Below are positions 9,228 through 16,884 of a stretch of DNA of 64,000 nucleotides, piece by piece. Position 1 is the first letter of the stretch; each line of letters starts with the position of its first letter. Source of the DNA: Clostridium estertheticum (GTDB taxonomy: Bacteria; Bacillota; Clostridia; Clostridiales; Clostridiaceae); contig NZ_CP086239.1 of the NCBI RefSeq assembly GCF_026650985.1, forward strand, positions 3,534,001-3,598,000, read 5' to 3'. The notes below the pieces were generated by a model. The model worked only from the letters and a program-made list of their open reading frames with translations. It was not told the DNA's origin and searched no databases. The translations under genes were made by a program, and so were the position numbers.

Positions 9228-9395
9228 CTATTCTTTGTCCTTTTCTTCGGAAACATTCTCCTCATCATTAGTAAAATGTTTTGCTAGATTTCCATTACCG
9301 TTTACAAAAAAATCCTCAACTTTGTTCCATGCATTTACATTTGTATCCACTGCTTTTTCCCATACCTCTTCAACTTTTTTTATAACATCACTCAT
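9228..9395 (-). CDS. Small acidic helical protein (55 aa)
   Basis: A short frame with a good ribosome site (AAAGGGGATAATTATTATG) encodes MSDVIKKVEEVWEKAVDTN followed by VNAWNKVEDFF and an acidic, charged tail ending EEKDKE. The first 30 residues should form one amphipathic helix with regularly spaced Val, Trp and Phe. There is no signal peptide or cysteine. It ends 10 bp before the hydrolase start, so the two are probably co-translated. I do not recognise a family. A phasin-like or protein-partner role is only a guess from the helix pattern. Confidence 0.65.
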   Translation of the reverse strand: MSDVIKKVEEVWEKAVDTNVNAWNKVEDFFVNGNGNLAKHFTNDEENVSEEKDKE

Positions 9396-9484
9396 AATAA
9401 TTATCCCCTTTATCTAACATTTTTTTGTATTTGTATTTATATAATAAGTTAGGCCTATTTCCAAGAAAAATAATAATACAATTA

Positions 9485-10243
9485 TTAATAAGCAGTCCAG
9501 CCTCCATCGACAGCCAAAACTTGACCGTTAACAAATTTGGAATCGTCTGTTGCCAGGAACAGTGCAACTCCGGCTATTTCCTCCGGTTCACCCAGTCGGC
9601 AAATTGTACTCATACCAGTTCTACATATTGCTGCACCCCGCTGATTAACATTTCCCATAGATGCACTGATATTGGTTTTTATTGGACCTGGAGCTATGGC
9701 ATTACATCGGATGCCTTCTTTTGCATATTGAAATCCTGTATTCTTGGTAAAGCCTACTACTGCATGTTTGGAGGCAGTATATGCGGCACCAGCTGTACTT
9801 CCACGAAGTCCCCCTACTGAAGCTATATTGATAATTACCCCAGTACCTTTAGTCAAAAATATCGGCAACACTTTTCTGGTAGCTCTCATCACTGAAGTAG
9901 TATTAACTGCAAATATTCTATCCCATAGTTCATCTGTAACATCCGCCGCCCCTGCCATATTGTCCATTATACCGGCATTATTGACTAGGATATCAACTGT
10001 GCCATAAATTTTAACGGTAGTATCAATTAGGTTTTGTATGTCTTTTTCTTTGGTTACATTGGTTAATACTGCCATAGCAGATCCACCATTTGCCTCAATC
10101 TCAGCTACAGTTGCTTTTGCACCTTCTAAATCAATATCAGATACCACCACTTTTGCTCCTTCCTGAGCATATAGAATGGCAATGGACCTTCCCATCCCCG
10201 AAGCAGCTCCTGTTACTATTGCAATTTTTTCTTTAAGTTTCAT
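9485..10243 (-). CDS. Short-chain dehydrogenase/reductase (classical SDR)
   Basis: This 252-residue protein has the classical SDR layout: TGAASGMG at residues 11-18 for cofactor, NNAG near 88-91, Ser142, and Y155-TAS-K159 as the catalytic pair. The C-terminal VNGQVLAVDGGW is typical of FabG/glucose-1-dehydrogenase-like members. Asp37 after the second beta strand favours NAD over NADP. It reduces or oxidises a carbonyl/alcohol, substrate unknown. The ribosome site is AAAGGAGGAATAATAATG. It is followed by the 55-residue protein and hydrolase, and preceded by a second SDR, all on the minus strand. Confidence 0.9.
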   Translation of the reverse strand: MKLKEKIAIVTGAASGMGRSIAILYAQEGAKVVVSDIDLEGAKATVAEIEANGGSAMAVLTNVTKEKDIQNLIDTTVKIYGTVDILVNNAGIMDNMAGAADVTDELWDRIFAVNTTSVMRATRKVLPIFLTKGTGVIINIASVGGLRGSTAGAAYTASKHAVVGFTKNTGFQYAKEGIRCNAIAPGPIKTNISASMGNVNQRGAAICRTGMSTICRLGEPEEIAGVALFLATDDSKFVNGQVLAVDGGWTAY

Positions 10244-10325
10244 TATTATTCCTCCTTTAATATTTATATAAGATTTGTTTACGCTTTACTTGTTTACTCT
10301 TCTTTACGCAGGTAAATTCTTATTA

Positions 10326-11144
10326 TTACTTTTTCATTGATTTCATACTAGATATTAATCCTCCATCACAAAGTATGTCCGTACCCGTTAAAAATCCATT
10401 TCTTTTATCAATACAAGAATTAATTAAATATGCAACTTCCTGGGCATAGCCAAATCGTTTAATTGCACACAACTTTGTTAATTTATCTGCTTCTTCAGAT
10501 TCTAATTTTCCCATCGGTGTCTCAATATTTCCTGGAGATACTGATACAACACGGATTCCTTTATCTCCATATAATGCTGCACATTTCTTTGCATACCAGA
10601 TCACGAAATTTTTAGATATGGGATACGCAATATTTGCATGCATATCTTCTGGAAAATGCTTTACTGAGTCTACCATTTTTTTTATAAATTGATTTTTATC
10701 TGTAAAACTTAATTCATAATTTGATACAGGTAAAGTCTCCTCTGGCAACATATATCCCGAAGTAGATGCAATATCCAGAATACAGGTTTTTTTTCCCATT
10801 TTAGAACTAAAAACCTCATTCACATTAATAGTTCCAAGTGCATTAACTTCCATAATCTTTTGTGCATCACCCATATGCGGTGATAACCCTGCTGAATGAA
10901 TGACAGCAGCAATTTTTCCAACTTCAGCCGCACGCTCAGCCAATCTTGTAACCGATTCAAAATCTGATACATCACAAGCAAAAGCTTCTGCCTCAATTCC
11001 TTCTGCTTTTAACTCATCAACTGCTGATTTTAATTTTTCAATAGTTCTTCCTGAAATAATTATATAATGATCTTTTCCCGCCAGTTTAGCTGCTGCAAAT
11101 CCCATTCCACTTCCGCCACCAGTGATTACACATACATCTTTCAT
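10326..11144 (-). CDS. Short-chain dehydrogenase, 3-alpha-HSD-like subfamily
   Basis: TGGGSGMG (residues 8-15) binds the cofactor. The catalytic Ser lies in IASTSGY (about 127-129) and the Y174-PIS-K178 pair follows. Between Ser and Tyr there are about 40 extra residues (LPEETLPVSNYELSF...), a long insertion like that of 3-alpha-hydroxysteroid dehydrogenase-type SDRs. The C-terminus has FLTGTDILCDGGL. The substrate is unknown; a polycyclic or lipid alcohol is possible by subfamily resemblance only. Its upstream region carries a triple TTAAC repeat, suggesting control by the neighbouring OmpR-type regulator. Confidence 0.88.
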   Translation of the reverse strand: MKDVCVITGGGSGMGFAAAKLAGKDHYIIISGRTIEKLKSAVDELKAEGIEAEAFACDVSDFESVTRLAERAAEVGKIAAVIHSAGLSPHMGDAQKIMEVNALGTINVNEVFSSKMGKKTCILDIASTSGYMLPEETLPVSNYELSFTDKNQFIKKMVDSVKHFPEDMHANIAYPISKNFVIWYAKKCAALYGDKGIRVVSVSPGNIETPMGKLESEEADKLTKLCAIKRFGYAQEVAYLINSCIDKRNGFLTGTDILCDGGLISSMKSMKK

Positions 11145-11229
11145 AATATTTACCCCTCACTTTATCTATAATATTTTTAGGTTTTTGTTTATCTAATAAA
11201 TATATAATAGGTTAAAAATGTTCTGCAAC

Positions 11230-11256
11230 GTTAATATTTCGTTAAAGTTATGTTAA
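11230..11256 (-). promoter_or_regulatory. Triple TTAAC repeat, 11-bp phase (site 1)
   Basis: On the minus strand TTAAC occurs three times at exact 11-bp steps. Twenty bases after the last repeat comes TATTAT, a -10-like box in front of the SDR gene starting at 11144. Tandem direct repeats with a helical-turn step are the usual binding pattern of OmpR/PhoB-type regulators, and such a regulator gene lies 2 kb away. Confidence 0.7.
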
Positions 11257-11311
11257 AATGTAAATTCTTTATACTGATGTACATATTTCACTAAAGTTAT
11301 GACTTTAGCTT

Positions 11312-11827
11312 TTATAATAAATGACTTGCCTTTTTACATAAATCATAAATCGTATCATAATTATGCTCAATCATTACATTTACTTTTGTACCTGTTTCCT
11401 TATATATTTTCTTATAAAAAAAATATGGAAGTGTCCATCCGATAAATGCTGGAATCGCCAAAATAATGGAGAACAGAACCATTGATGCCAAATAAGCAAA
11501 CACTGAACCAGCCATAAAAGCCGTTCCAATAATTCCTATTCCTAGTGATATTAGCATTGCTTTACTTGTTTTCGTTCTTTCCAACTTTTCTATAGAGGTA
11601 AATGCTTCCTCACATTTTCTCTGTAAATCACATAACGCAACACGATTCTTGATTTTACGGTCACGCTGCATTTTAATTGAAACCGAATTTACTGCGCTAC
11701 TTGTATTTATTATGTTCCATCCTAACTCCTTATAACAATCACTACAAAGTTGCACAAGATTCTGATTTACATTGACATCAATATACTCATTCATTATAAA
11801 TTTATTACGTGTATTGTTTTCAGCCAT
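11312..11827 (-). CDS. Putative membrane protein (171 aa)
   Basis: I do not recognise the family. Residues 1-85 are soluble and contain a pair of cysteines (CSDC) and a helix with CDLQRKCEEAF. Two hydrophobic segments follow at about 89-110 (LISLGIGIIGTAFMAGSVF) and 115-140, then a short basic tail YKKIYKETG. The start is supported by AAAGGAGAAAATAATAATG. It lies between the SDR gene and the two-component system, and its promoter region has the same TTAAC triple repeat as the SDR gene, so it is likely a target of that system, perhaps an envelope-stress protein. Confidence 0.7.
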   Translation of the reverse strand: MAENNTRNKFIMNEYIDVNVNQNLVQLCSDCYKELGWNIINTSSAVNSVSIKMQRDRKIKNRVALCDLQRKCEEAFTSIEKLERTKTSKAMLISLGIGIIGTAFMAGSVFAYLASMVLFSIILAIPAFIGWTLPYFFYKKIYKETGTKVNVMIEHNYDTIYDLCKKASHLL

Positions 11828-11896
11828 TATTATTTTCTCCTTTCATTTTTCTGTTTCACTTCATATCTGTATATTAACCCTCAAATATTCCCGAAC

Positions 11897-11923
11897 GTTA
11901 ATATATTGTTAAAGTTTTGTTAA
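11897..11923 (-). promoter_or_regulatory. Triple TTAAC repeat, 11-bp phase (site 2)
   Basis: The minus strand has three TTAAC repeats at exact 11-bp steps. TAATAT follows 20 bases after the last repeat, the same geometry as at 11230-11256. It precedes the 171-residue membrane protein gene. Confidence 0.7.
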
Positions 11924-11966
11924 AATGATTATTTCCCCTTTTTTCAAGTAAATTTATAGTTATACC

Positions 11967-12001
11967 CACATAATAATAAATAAATAAATAAATAAATAAA
12001 A
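11967..12001. repeat. AAAT tetranucleotide microsatellite
   Basis: Around seven tandem AAAT/ATAA units lie between the membrane protein promoter and the kinase terminator. Such tracts can vary in length, but here they lie at the T-rich end of a terminator and may simply extend its uridine tail. Confidence 0.7.
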
Positions 12002-12002
12002 A

Positions 12003-12026
12003 CTCTCACAGTTCTAAATGTGAGAG
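12003..12026 (-). terminator. Terminator of the two-component operon
   Basis: CTCTCACA and TGTGAGAG form an 8-bp stem with an 8-base loop. On the minus strand the stem is followed by TTTTT. It lies 29 bp beyond the stop codon of the histidine kinase. Confidence 0.8.
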
Positions 12027-12054
12027 CTTTTCTTTCTTATGCAAATATCTATGT

Positions 12055-13119
12055 TTAATTTTCTGTAAGTATTACTGTAAATTCTGTGCCTTTACCGCAC
12101 TCGCTGTCAACATTAATTTTCCCTTCCACTAAGTCTATAATACGTTTTACTAAGGATAGCCCCAGTCCATTTCCAATTGACGAATGAGAAGTATCCCCTT
12201 GGTAAAACCTATCAAACACATGCTCAACGGTTTTCTTACTCATTCCGCATCCAGTATCACTTATTGATACAATTATTTTGCCATTTTCCTTTTTAAGTTT
12301 TATTCTTACTGTTCCTTTAGATTCTGTGAACTTAATTGAATTTGTCAATAAATTATTCCATACCATTTCCATTAAATTCTCATCTGTCGTAATCATTACT
12401 TCATCTAATTCCACATCAAGCATAACATCCTTTTCTTCAAATTTTTCTTCTAATGCAAGAATGCTGCATCGTAATTGCTCATCCAATGAATATGTATTTT
12501 TCTTAATGATTTCCTGATTATCCAATTTATTTAATTTAAGAACTGTAGTTACTAATGTAGAAAGTTTTTTAGATGCTACCAATATGGTATCTGTGTATTC
12601 CATCCGTTTATCTATTGGCAATGATTCTTTCTTCATAACCGAGGCATAATTTTGTATTACTGCAAGCGGAGTCTTAATCTCATGAGATATATTTGTTATA
12701 AAATCTCCTTTCAAAGTTTCTATGCTTGCGAGTTCCTCTATCATTTTATTAAAATCATCTATCAATATCTCTACTTCATCTTTCTTATCATCTTTACGTT
12801 GTGAATGTACCCTAACGGTAAAATCCCCCTCTGCAACCTTTCTTGCAACTTTTCTTATTTCATGTATTGGCTTTGTAAAACTACTACGAATTAAAATTTT
12901 TATCCCAACATAAACAACCACTCCTATAAATAATACATAGGAACTACCTATAAGAACCATAAACCATGGATCTGCATTTTGCTGCATCTGTGCATTAAAT
13001 ATCAATACTGAACCAGAACAACACCACAAAACCACCGCAAAAACAATCAGATATTCTTTTACAAATGAACGTCTTGAATTAATCCTATTATCCTTTTGTT
13101 CTTCATATTCCACCTTCAT
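12055..13119 (-). CDS. Sensor histidine kinase
   Basis: Two membrane segments (about residues 23-45 and 53-75) enclose a loop of fewer than ten residues, so sensing is probably within the membrane or through a partner. HAMP follows (about 76-130), then the phospho-accepting His146 in ISHEIKTPL. The ATP-binding domain has NNLLTNSIKF (N box), DTGCGM (G1) and GNGLGLSL (G2). At 354 residues this is a complete OmpR-partner kinase. Its start overlaps the regulator stop by 4 bp, so the two are co-translated. Likely targets are the two genes with TTAAC triple repeats next door. Confidence 0.93.
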   Translation of the reverse strand: MKVEYEEQKDNRINSRRSFVKEYLIVFAVVLWCCSGSVLIFNAQMQQNADPWFMVLIGSSYVLFIGVVVYVGIKILIRSSFTKPIHEIRKVARKVAEGDFTVRVHSQRKDDKKDEVEILIDDFNKMIEELASIETLKGDFITNISHEIKTPLAVIQNYASVMKKESLPIDKRMEYTDTILVASKKLSTLVTTVLKLNKLDNQEIIKKNTYSLDEQLRCSILALEEKFEEKDVMLDVELDEVMITTDENLMEMVWNNLLTNSIKFTESKGTVRIKLKKENGKIIVSISDTGCGMSKKTVEHVFDRFYQGDTSHSSIGNGLGLSLVKRIIDLVEGKINVDSECGKGTEFTVILTEN

Positions 13120-13790
13120 TCCTTAATCACTACCTTATACCCAAGGCCTCGAACTGTGACAATTTCAACATTACTGCAATCTGAAATTTTATCTCTAATT
13201 TTTGTTATGGACACATCAACTGTCCGAGGTGTGCTTTCACTATCAAATCCCCAAAACTCATCCATCAACTGATTTCTTGTAAAAGTTCTCTTGGGATAGG
13301 ATAACAATTTAAAAAGAATATTAAATTCACGTACAGTAAGTGCTACTTCAATTCCGTTCACATATGCAGACGTCTCATCTTCATTTAAAAGTAAAGAACC
13401 AACTTCCAACTTTCTCTCATTTGCAATGCTTGCACGTCTTAAAAGTGCCGACACTCGCAAAATCAATTCATCCATCTCAATGGGTTTTACCATATAATCA
13501 TCTATTCCAATATGATACCCTTTTTTCTTAGAAGTAATATCATCTCTTGCCGTCATAAATAAAATCGGAATCGTTTTGTTATGCCTGCGAATTTCCTCTG
13601 CAAACTCAAATCCATCCATTTCCGGCATCATAATATCTGAAATAATAATGCTAACTGTTTCATCCATCATCTTATCAAATGCCTCCATAGCATTCTTACA
13701 ACTGATGGCATGATAGCCATTGTCATTTAAATATAAACATACAATATAATTCAGTTTTTCATCATCCTCTAGAACTAAAATATTTATCAT
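13116..13790 (-). CDS. OmpR-family response regulator
   Basis: The receiver domain has LVLEDDE for magnesium binding, the phospho-acceptor Asp52 in SDIMMPEMDG, FMTARDD and the conserved Lys in MVKPIEMDEL. A winged-helix DNA-binding domain (residues about 125-222) ends in RTVDVSITKIRDK and VRGLGYKV, the OmpR/PhoB type. It is the first gene of the two-gene operon, with its own promoter about 120 bp upstream. Proteins of this type bind tandem direct repeats, matching the TTAAC sites at 11230 and 11897. Confidence 0.95.
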   Translation of the reverse strand: MINILVLEDDEKLNYIVCLYLNDNGYHAISCKNAMEAFDKMMDETVSIIISDIMMPEMDGFEFAEEIRRHNKTIPILFMTARDDITSKKKGYHIGIDDYMVKPIEMDELILRVSALLRRASIANERKLEVGSLLLNEDETSAYVNGIEVALTVREFNILFKLLSYPKRTFTRNQLMDEFWGFDSESTPRTVDVSITKIRDKISDCSNVEIVTVRGLGYKVVIKE

Positions 13791-13906
13791 AACAAACCTC
13801 TTTTCTATTATTTCAGTCCAAATCGGTATTCTTTCTCTGCTTCTCGTTGTTTATGAATGTTGCTGCCGAACTACCTACCGGAATGTGTTTTTATCTCTGT
13901 GTGTTT

Positions 13907-13935
13907 ATTATAATACCATAATTGCATCCAAGCAA
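13907..13935 (-). promoter_or_regulatory. Promoter of the two-component operon
   Basis: On the minus strand TTGCTT (13930-13935) and TATAAT (13907-13912) are separated by 17 bp. This leaves a 5' leader of about 110 bases before the response regulator ATG. Confidence 0.65.
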
Positions 13936-13948
13936 TTATTATCAAAAA

Positions 13949-13984
13949 AATCTCCGTACTCTCTATTTTAAGAGTACGGAGATT
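13949..13984 (-). terminator. Terminator after MerR gene 1
   Basis: AATCTCCGTACTCT pairs with AGAGTACGGAGATT (14-bp stem, 8-base loop) and a T-run follows on the minus strand. Nearly the same hairpin, with compensating C-G to T-A changes, follows the paralogous MerR gene at 24500-24535, which supports a conserved function of the stem. Confidence 0.9.
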
Positions 13985-14008
13985 CTAATCCTGTTACAAA
14001 TCTTTATT

Positions 14009-14386
14009 CTACTTATCCCAAGATAAAATGCCTGTCACTTCTGCCTTTTCATATCTGTCTATTTTATAATTCAGTCTATCTAACGTTTTTGCCATATTCG
14101 CCATTTTTTCCATAAGTTTTCTGCGTTCTTCTACTAAAAGTTCTTTTCTGGCTGTTACTGTCAAATCTCCTTGCTGTGTAAGCACACAATATTCAATAAG
14201 GGCTTCTATTGGCACTCCAGCTAAACGCATGCATTTTGCAAGTTCAATCCATTTGCAGGATTCTTCTGTATAATCCCTGATACCACTTTTCGTACGGTTT
14301 ACCTGTGGTATCAGTCCGATACGCTCATAATAACGCAATGTATCCTGAGAAAGGTCAAATCTTTTACTTACTTGGGTAATAGTCAT
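14009..14386 (-). CDS. MerR-family regulator, AdhR/NmlR-like (paralogue 1)
   Basis: The N-terminal winged helix reads RFDLSQDTLRYYERIGLIPQV, followed by RTKSGIRDYTEE and a C-terminal dimer helix (residues about 78-115). Such regulators twist promoters with a 19-bp spacer to activate them. Cysteines are at 44, 52 and 67. Cys52 matches the position of the conserved redox-sensing Cys of Bacillus AdhR, which responds to aldehydes and other carbonyl electrophiles. There are 14 promoter sites of the right kind in this window. It is 125 residues and about 85% identical to the protein at 24560-24937. Confidence 0.93.
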   Translation of the reverse strand: MTITQVSKRFDLSQDTLRYYERIGLIPQVNRTKSGIRDYTEESCKWIELAKCMRLAGVPIEALIEYCVLTQQGDLTVTARKELLVEERRKLMEKMANMAKTLDRLNYKIDRYEKAEVTGILSWDK

Positions 14387-14445
14387 TTTTGCTTTCCTCC
14401 ACTCTTCTATTCGTAACTACTCAATTTGGTGACTTGTATAATTGT

Positions 14446-14511
14446 CTAATTGCCAAATAGTTTAACAGCCTGTTTCATTTTATTAATAATATCCACACCA
14501 AATGCAACACC
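14446..14511 (-). pseudogene. Tail of ferredoxin-type aldo/keto reductase
   Basis: The frame GVDIINKMKQAVKLFGN-stop equals the last residues of the larger relic at 25008-25152, where it is preceded by a 4Fe-4S motif. Only the final 17 codons survive here. It marks the upstream edge of a duplicated merR-containing segment. Confidence 0.7.
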
Positions 14512-14528
14512 ACTACTTAACATTTTTT

Positions 14529-14623
14529 TAATCATTGACCAGTTTGGAATTACCCATAGTACGGAAAATTACAGCTCCCACATTATATAGTGCAAGGAAC
14601 GGAATGGATATTGCCGTAATCAT
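14529..14623 (-). pseudogene. MATE efflux transporter fragment
   Basis: The minus-strand frame reads ISIPFLALYNVGAVIFRTMGNSK, which matches the conserved helix of MATE-family multidrug transporters (usually ...PFLALYNAGAALFRSMGNSK). Only about 30 codons remain. The gene would have run from the MerR-type promoter at 16885, now separated from it by the IS605 insertion. Confidence 0.65.
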
Positions 14624-14689
14624 AAGGTATATATTTGATATGTATAATAATAAAATGTTATTGTTCATACAGATCCAACGCCTTCTGAT

Positions 14690-14880
14690 ACTCCCACACC
14701 TCAAGGTGTGGGGTTCTTAGATACGTTAACTTCTCAAATACTCTCATCTATTAAGGAGCTAATAAATTACACATATAAGAACTCATTAATTTCTCTAAAA
14801 CTTTTACTACCAATTACTCTAATGAATGAATTAGCGATAGTCAAGGCTCATATCAAAACCTTTTATTTGCTTCTAAATAC
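14690..14880 (-). ncRNA. Possible omega RNA of TnpB
   Basis: TnpB guide RNAs come from the 3' end of tnpB and the right end of the element. This span lies between the tnpB stop and the right-end hairpin (CCCACACC-TCAA-GGTGTGGG), so it should hold the RNA scaffold with the guide beyond it. This is inferred from position only. Confidence 0.35.
14693..14712 (-). repeat. IS605 right-end hairpin
   Basis: CCCACACC and GGTGTGGG form a perfect 8-bp stem (9 with T-A closing). It resembles the left-end hairpin at 16842-16861 in sequence, as expected for recognition by one TnpA. Confidence 0.8.
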
Positions 14881-16348
14881 CCATACTGCTTATCAAATTA
14901 ATACTACTACTCTGTATTTTCAATATTTCTTTATCATGAAGTTTTCTAAAATTATCGAACTGCTTAAAACATAATTCTTTGTCTATTTCTTCTAAATTAT
15001 CTTTTACATTCATTATTAAAAAGCTTGAATACAAATCTCTCTGTATTTTAAGTTCTCCAAAATCATTCCATCTTCCAGATAATTTCTTTTTTATATATTT
15101 ATCTTCTATATGATTATATTGGGATGCTTTTACTTTATAAGTATTGATCTTGGTTAACTTTGTATTCCGCCATTCTAGTTTATTATCCAGTATTGTTAAA
15201 AACATTGATGGTGCTTTATTTGCTAAACTCTTGCCAAATCGCTTTTTCTTGTTAAATTTACCTTTTGTGTTAACAGTAGTTTCTTTTGACCTTGATTGAA
15301 GTCCTTTATAATTCATAGTTTCAACTAATATTCTATCTCCTAAACTTATAATATAATTAGCTAACTTCTCATGAGATTGTTTCCTTATAGAGGCTTGTTT
15401 TCTCTGAACTTCTCTTAATTCATTTTGAGTTTTGATATATTTATTTGACTTAATCCATGTCAATTTTATTTTCTTTAAATTAGTCATAATTCCCTTTTTT
15501 ATAGTCCCGTTCTCATTATAATTATTAGGGTTATTACTTCTTCTTTGTCTATCTAATTTTCTGAGTAATATATTTTTTTCATGTTCTATATTTTCTATCT
15601 CAGGACATAATTCTAATAACTTAACTTCGTTTTTACTTGATATTGCAATTGTTCTTGTACCAATATCTATACCAACATTTCCGTCACCTATTTTATTTCT
15701 AACCTCACCGGTTTCTTTATTATACTTAATTGGTGGAATTCCTTCTAGTATTAATTGAACATAATATTTATATTTACCACGAATTAATTTTCTTACCACT
15801 CTACAATATTTAGTTTTATTTAATAATGAAACTTGTGCGTATTCATCGTTTTTATTTATAATCACATTTATATCTAATCCATTCCATCTTAATTTATTGT
15901 CTATAAACCTAATCCCAGTTTTATTGGATTTTCCCTCAACACTATTCATTTCACCATACTTTTTAAAATAAATTCTATTTGATTGATGGAGCATTAATTT
16001 TTGAAAAGCACTAAAACACCTACAAGCTATCTTTTGAGCAGTGAAACTATCTATATTATCTTTAAAATATTTCTGTATACATTTTACATATTTATGGAAA
16101 GAATACTCTGTCAAATCATATCTCTTGTTTAATTCATTAAATTTTTTATTCCGTTCTTTCCCTTTAACCATATTTATTATTTTCTCATATTCTTTCGATT
16201 CTCTCATATGGTTATATCTTTTAAACAATTCGCCTAAACAACTATTATAAATACTTCTACTTATTTCTAATCTTTTATTTAATATGTCTTCCTGATATTT
16301 TTCTGTGTTTAATTTTAAAGTTAAAATATAATTTGACGCAGCATTCAC
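14873..16348 (-). CDS. tnpB: TnpB (IS605 OrfB), RNA-guided nuclease family
   Basis: All three RuvC acidic residues are visible: Asp228 in VGIDIGTR, Glu343 in ILVETMNYKG and Asp438 in QRDLYSSFLI. At 491 residues it is longer than many TnpB proteins. The C-terminal zinc-ribbon cysteines usual between RuvC II and III are missing: the region reads KASQYNHIEDKYIKKK. TnpB is a guide-RNA-directed DNA nuclease that helps retain the element. It starts 7 bp after the tnpA stop. The frame is intact, so activity is possible, but the missing ribbon makes it a divergent member. Confidence 0.92.
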   Translation of the reverse strand: MNAASNYILTLKLNTEKYQEDILNKRLEISRSIYNSCLGELFKRYNHMRESKEYEKIINMVKGKERNKKFNELNKRYDLTEYSFHKYVKCIQKYFKDNIDSFTAQKIACRCFSAFQKLMLHQSNRIYFKKYGEMNSVEGKSNKTGIRFIDNKLRWNGLDINVIINKNDEYAQVSLLNKTKYCRVVRKLIRGKYKYYVQLILEGIPPIKYNKETGEVRNKIGDGNVGIDIGTRTIAISSKNEVKLLELCPEIENIEHEKNILLRKLDRQRRSNNPNNYNENGTIKKGIMTNLKKIKLTWIKSNKYIKTQNELREVQRKQASIRKQSHEKLANYIISLGDRILVETMNYKGLQSRSKETTVNTKGKFNKKKRFGKSLANKAPSMFLTILDNKLEWRNTKLTKINTYKVKASQYNHIEDKYIKKKLSGRWNDFGELKIQRDLYSSFLIMNVKDNLEEIDKELCFKQFDNFRKLHDKEILKIQSSSINLISSMGI

Positions 16349-16355
16349 CCCCTTC

Positions 16356-16757
16356 TTAATATCTTGTCTTTTGATTATCTACATATTTTTTTACTGTTTC
16401 ACTATTTACATTTCCAGCCGTGGATACAAAATAACTTCTTGTCCATAGACTAGGCATTTTATTTAATTCTTGAAATTCTGCTCTCAAACCTTTACTTGTT
16501 GCACCTTTTATTTTTTGCATAATATCCGACGGTCCTAATTTGGGAAGACAATTTAAAAACATATGTGTATGATCCTTATTACATTCTATTGCAATAATTT
16601 CAATTTCTATCTCCTTACATACATCTTTGACCAAACACTTAAATCTTTCTTCTCCATTAGGTATTAAAAATATTTTCCTTCTATATCTTGGGCAAAATAT
16701 AAAATGATAATTAATTAAAGAAACTGTTGTTTTAGTTCTTCTATACTTATTTTCCAT
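16356..16757 (-). CDS. tnpA: TnpA, HUH Y1 transposase
   Basis: The 133-residue protein has the HUH motif HTH at residues 63-65 (KDHTHMF) and the nucleophile Tyr125 in VKKYVDNQ. It cuts and rejoins single-stranded DNA at the element ends, recognising subterminal hairpins. Length and motif spacing are normal for IS200/IS605 TnpA, and the frame is complete. It lies directly upstream of tnpB, probably in one transcript. Confidence 0.95.
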   Translation of the reverse strand: MENKYRRTKTTVSLINYHFIFCPRYRRKIFLIPNGEERFKCLVKDVCKEIEIEIIAIECNKDHTHMFLNCLPKLGPSDIMQKIKGATSKGLRAEFQELNKMPSLWTRSYFVSTAGNVNSETVKKYVDNQKTRY

Positions 16758-16841
16758 AATATCATTATATCCTATTATGTGTATGTTTAAACTCTTTTAT
16801 ACATACATTTCAGATAAATATTTATGCATTATGCTATCCAT

Positions 16842-16861
16842 CCCACACCTAAAGGAGTGGG
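16842..16861 (-). repeat. IS605 left-end hairpin
   Basis: CCCAC-A-CCT pairs with AGG-A-GTGGG, with a single A-A mismatch in the stem and a 2-base loop. The mismatch position resembles the unpaired base known to be used by TnpA for hairpin recognition. Confidence 0.8.
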
Positions 16862-16884
16862 CTTTCCGCACAATATATTGTAAT

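Larger units (their letters stand above)
14640..16879 (-). mobile_element. IS200/IS605-family insertion sequence
   Basis: The element carries tnpA and tnpB in the same direction, with subterminal hairpins at both ends (14693-14712 and 16842-16861). The left end is flanked by TTAC (minus strand, 16883-16880), the known target of the IS608 group, which places the left boundary at 16879. The right boundary is less certain because I could not fix the cleavage tetranucleotide. No inverted terminal repeats or target duplication are expected for this single-strand mechanism. Confidence 0.88.

Noticed and set aside
9425-9820. 131-residue plus-strand frame
   Set aside because: It lies antisense to the clear SDR gene and its composition is typical of a shadow frame.
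10255-10320. Repeated GTAAA boxes upstream of the SDR gene at 9485
   Set aside because: Spacing is irregular (10, 9 and 7 bp), so they do not match the 11-bp TTAAC pattern of the neighbouring sites.
11967-12001. AAAT repeats as a CRISPR-like or phase-variation array
   Set aside because: Units are 4 bp without spacers and the tract lies outside promoters of known surface genes; it is a simple microsatellite.
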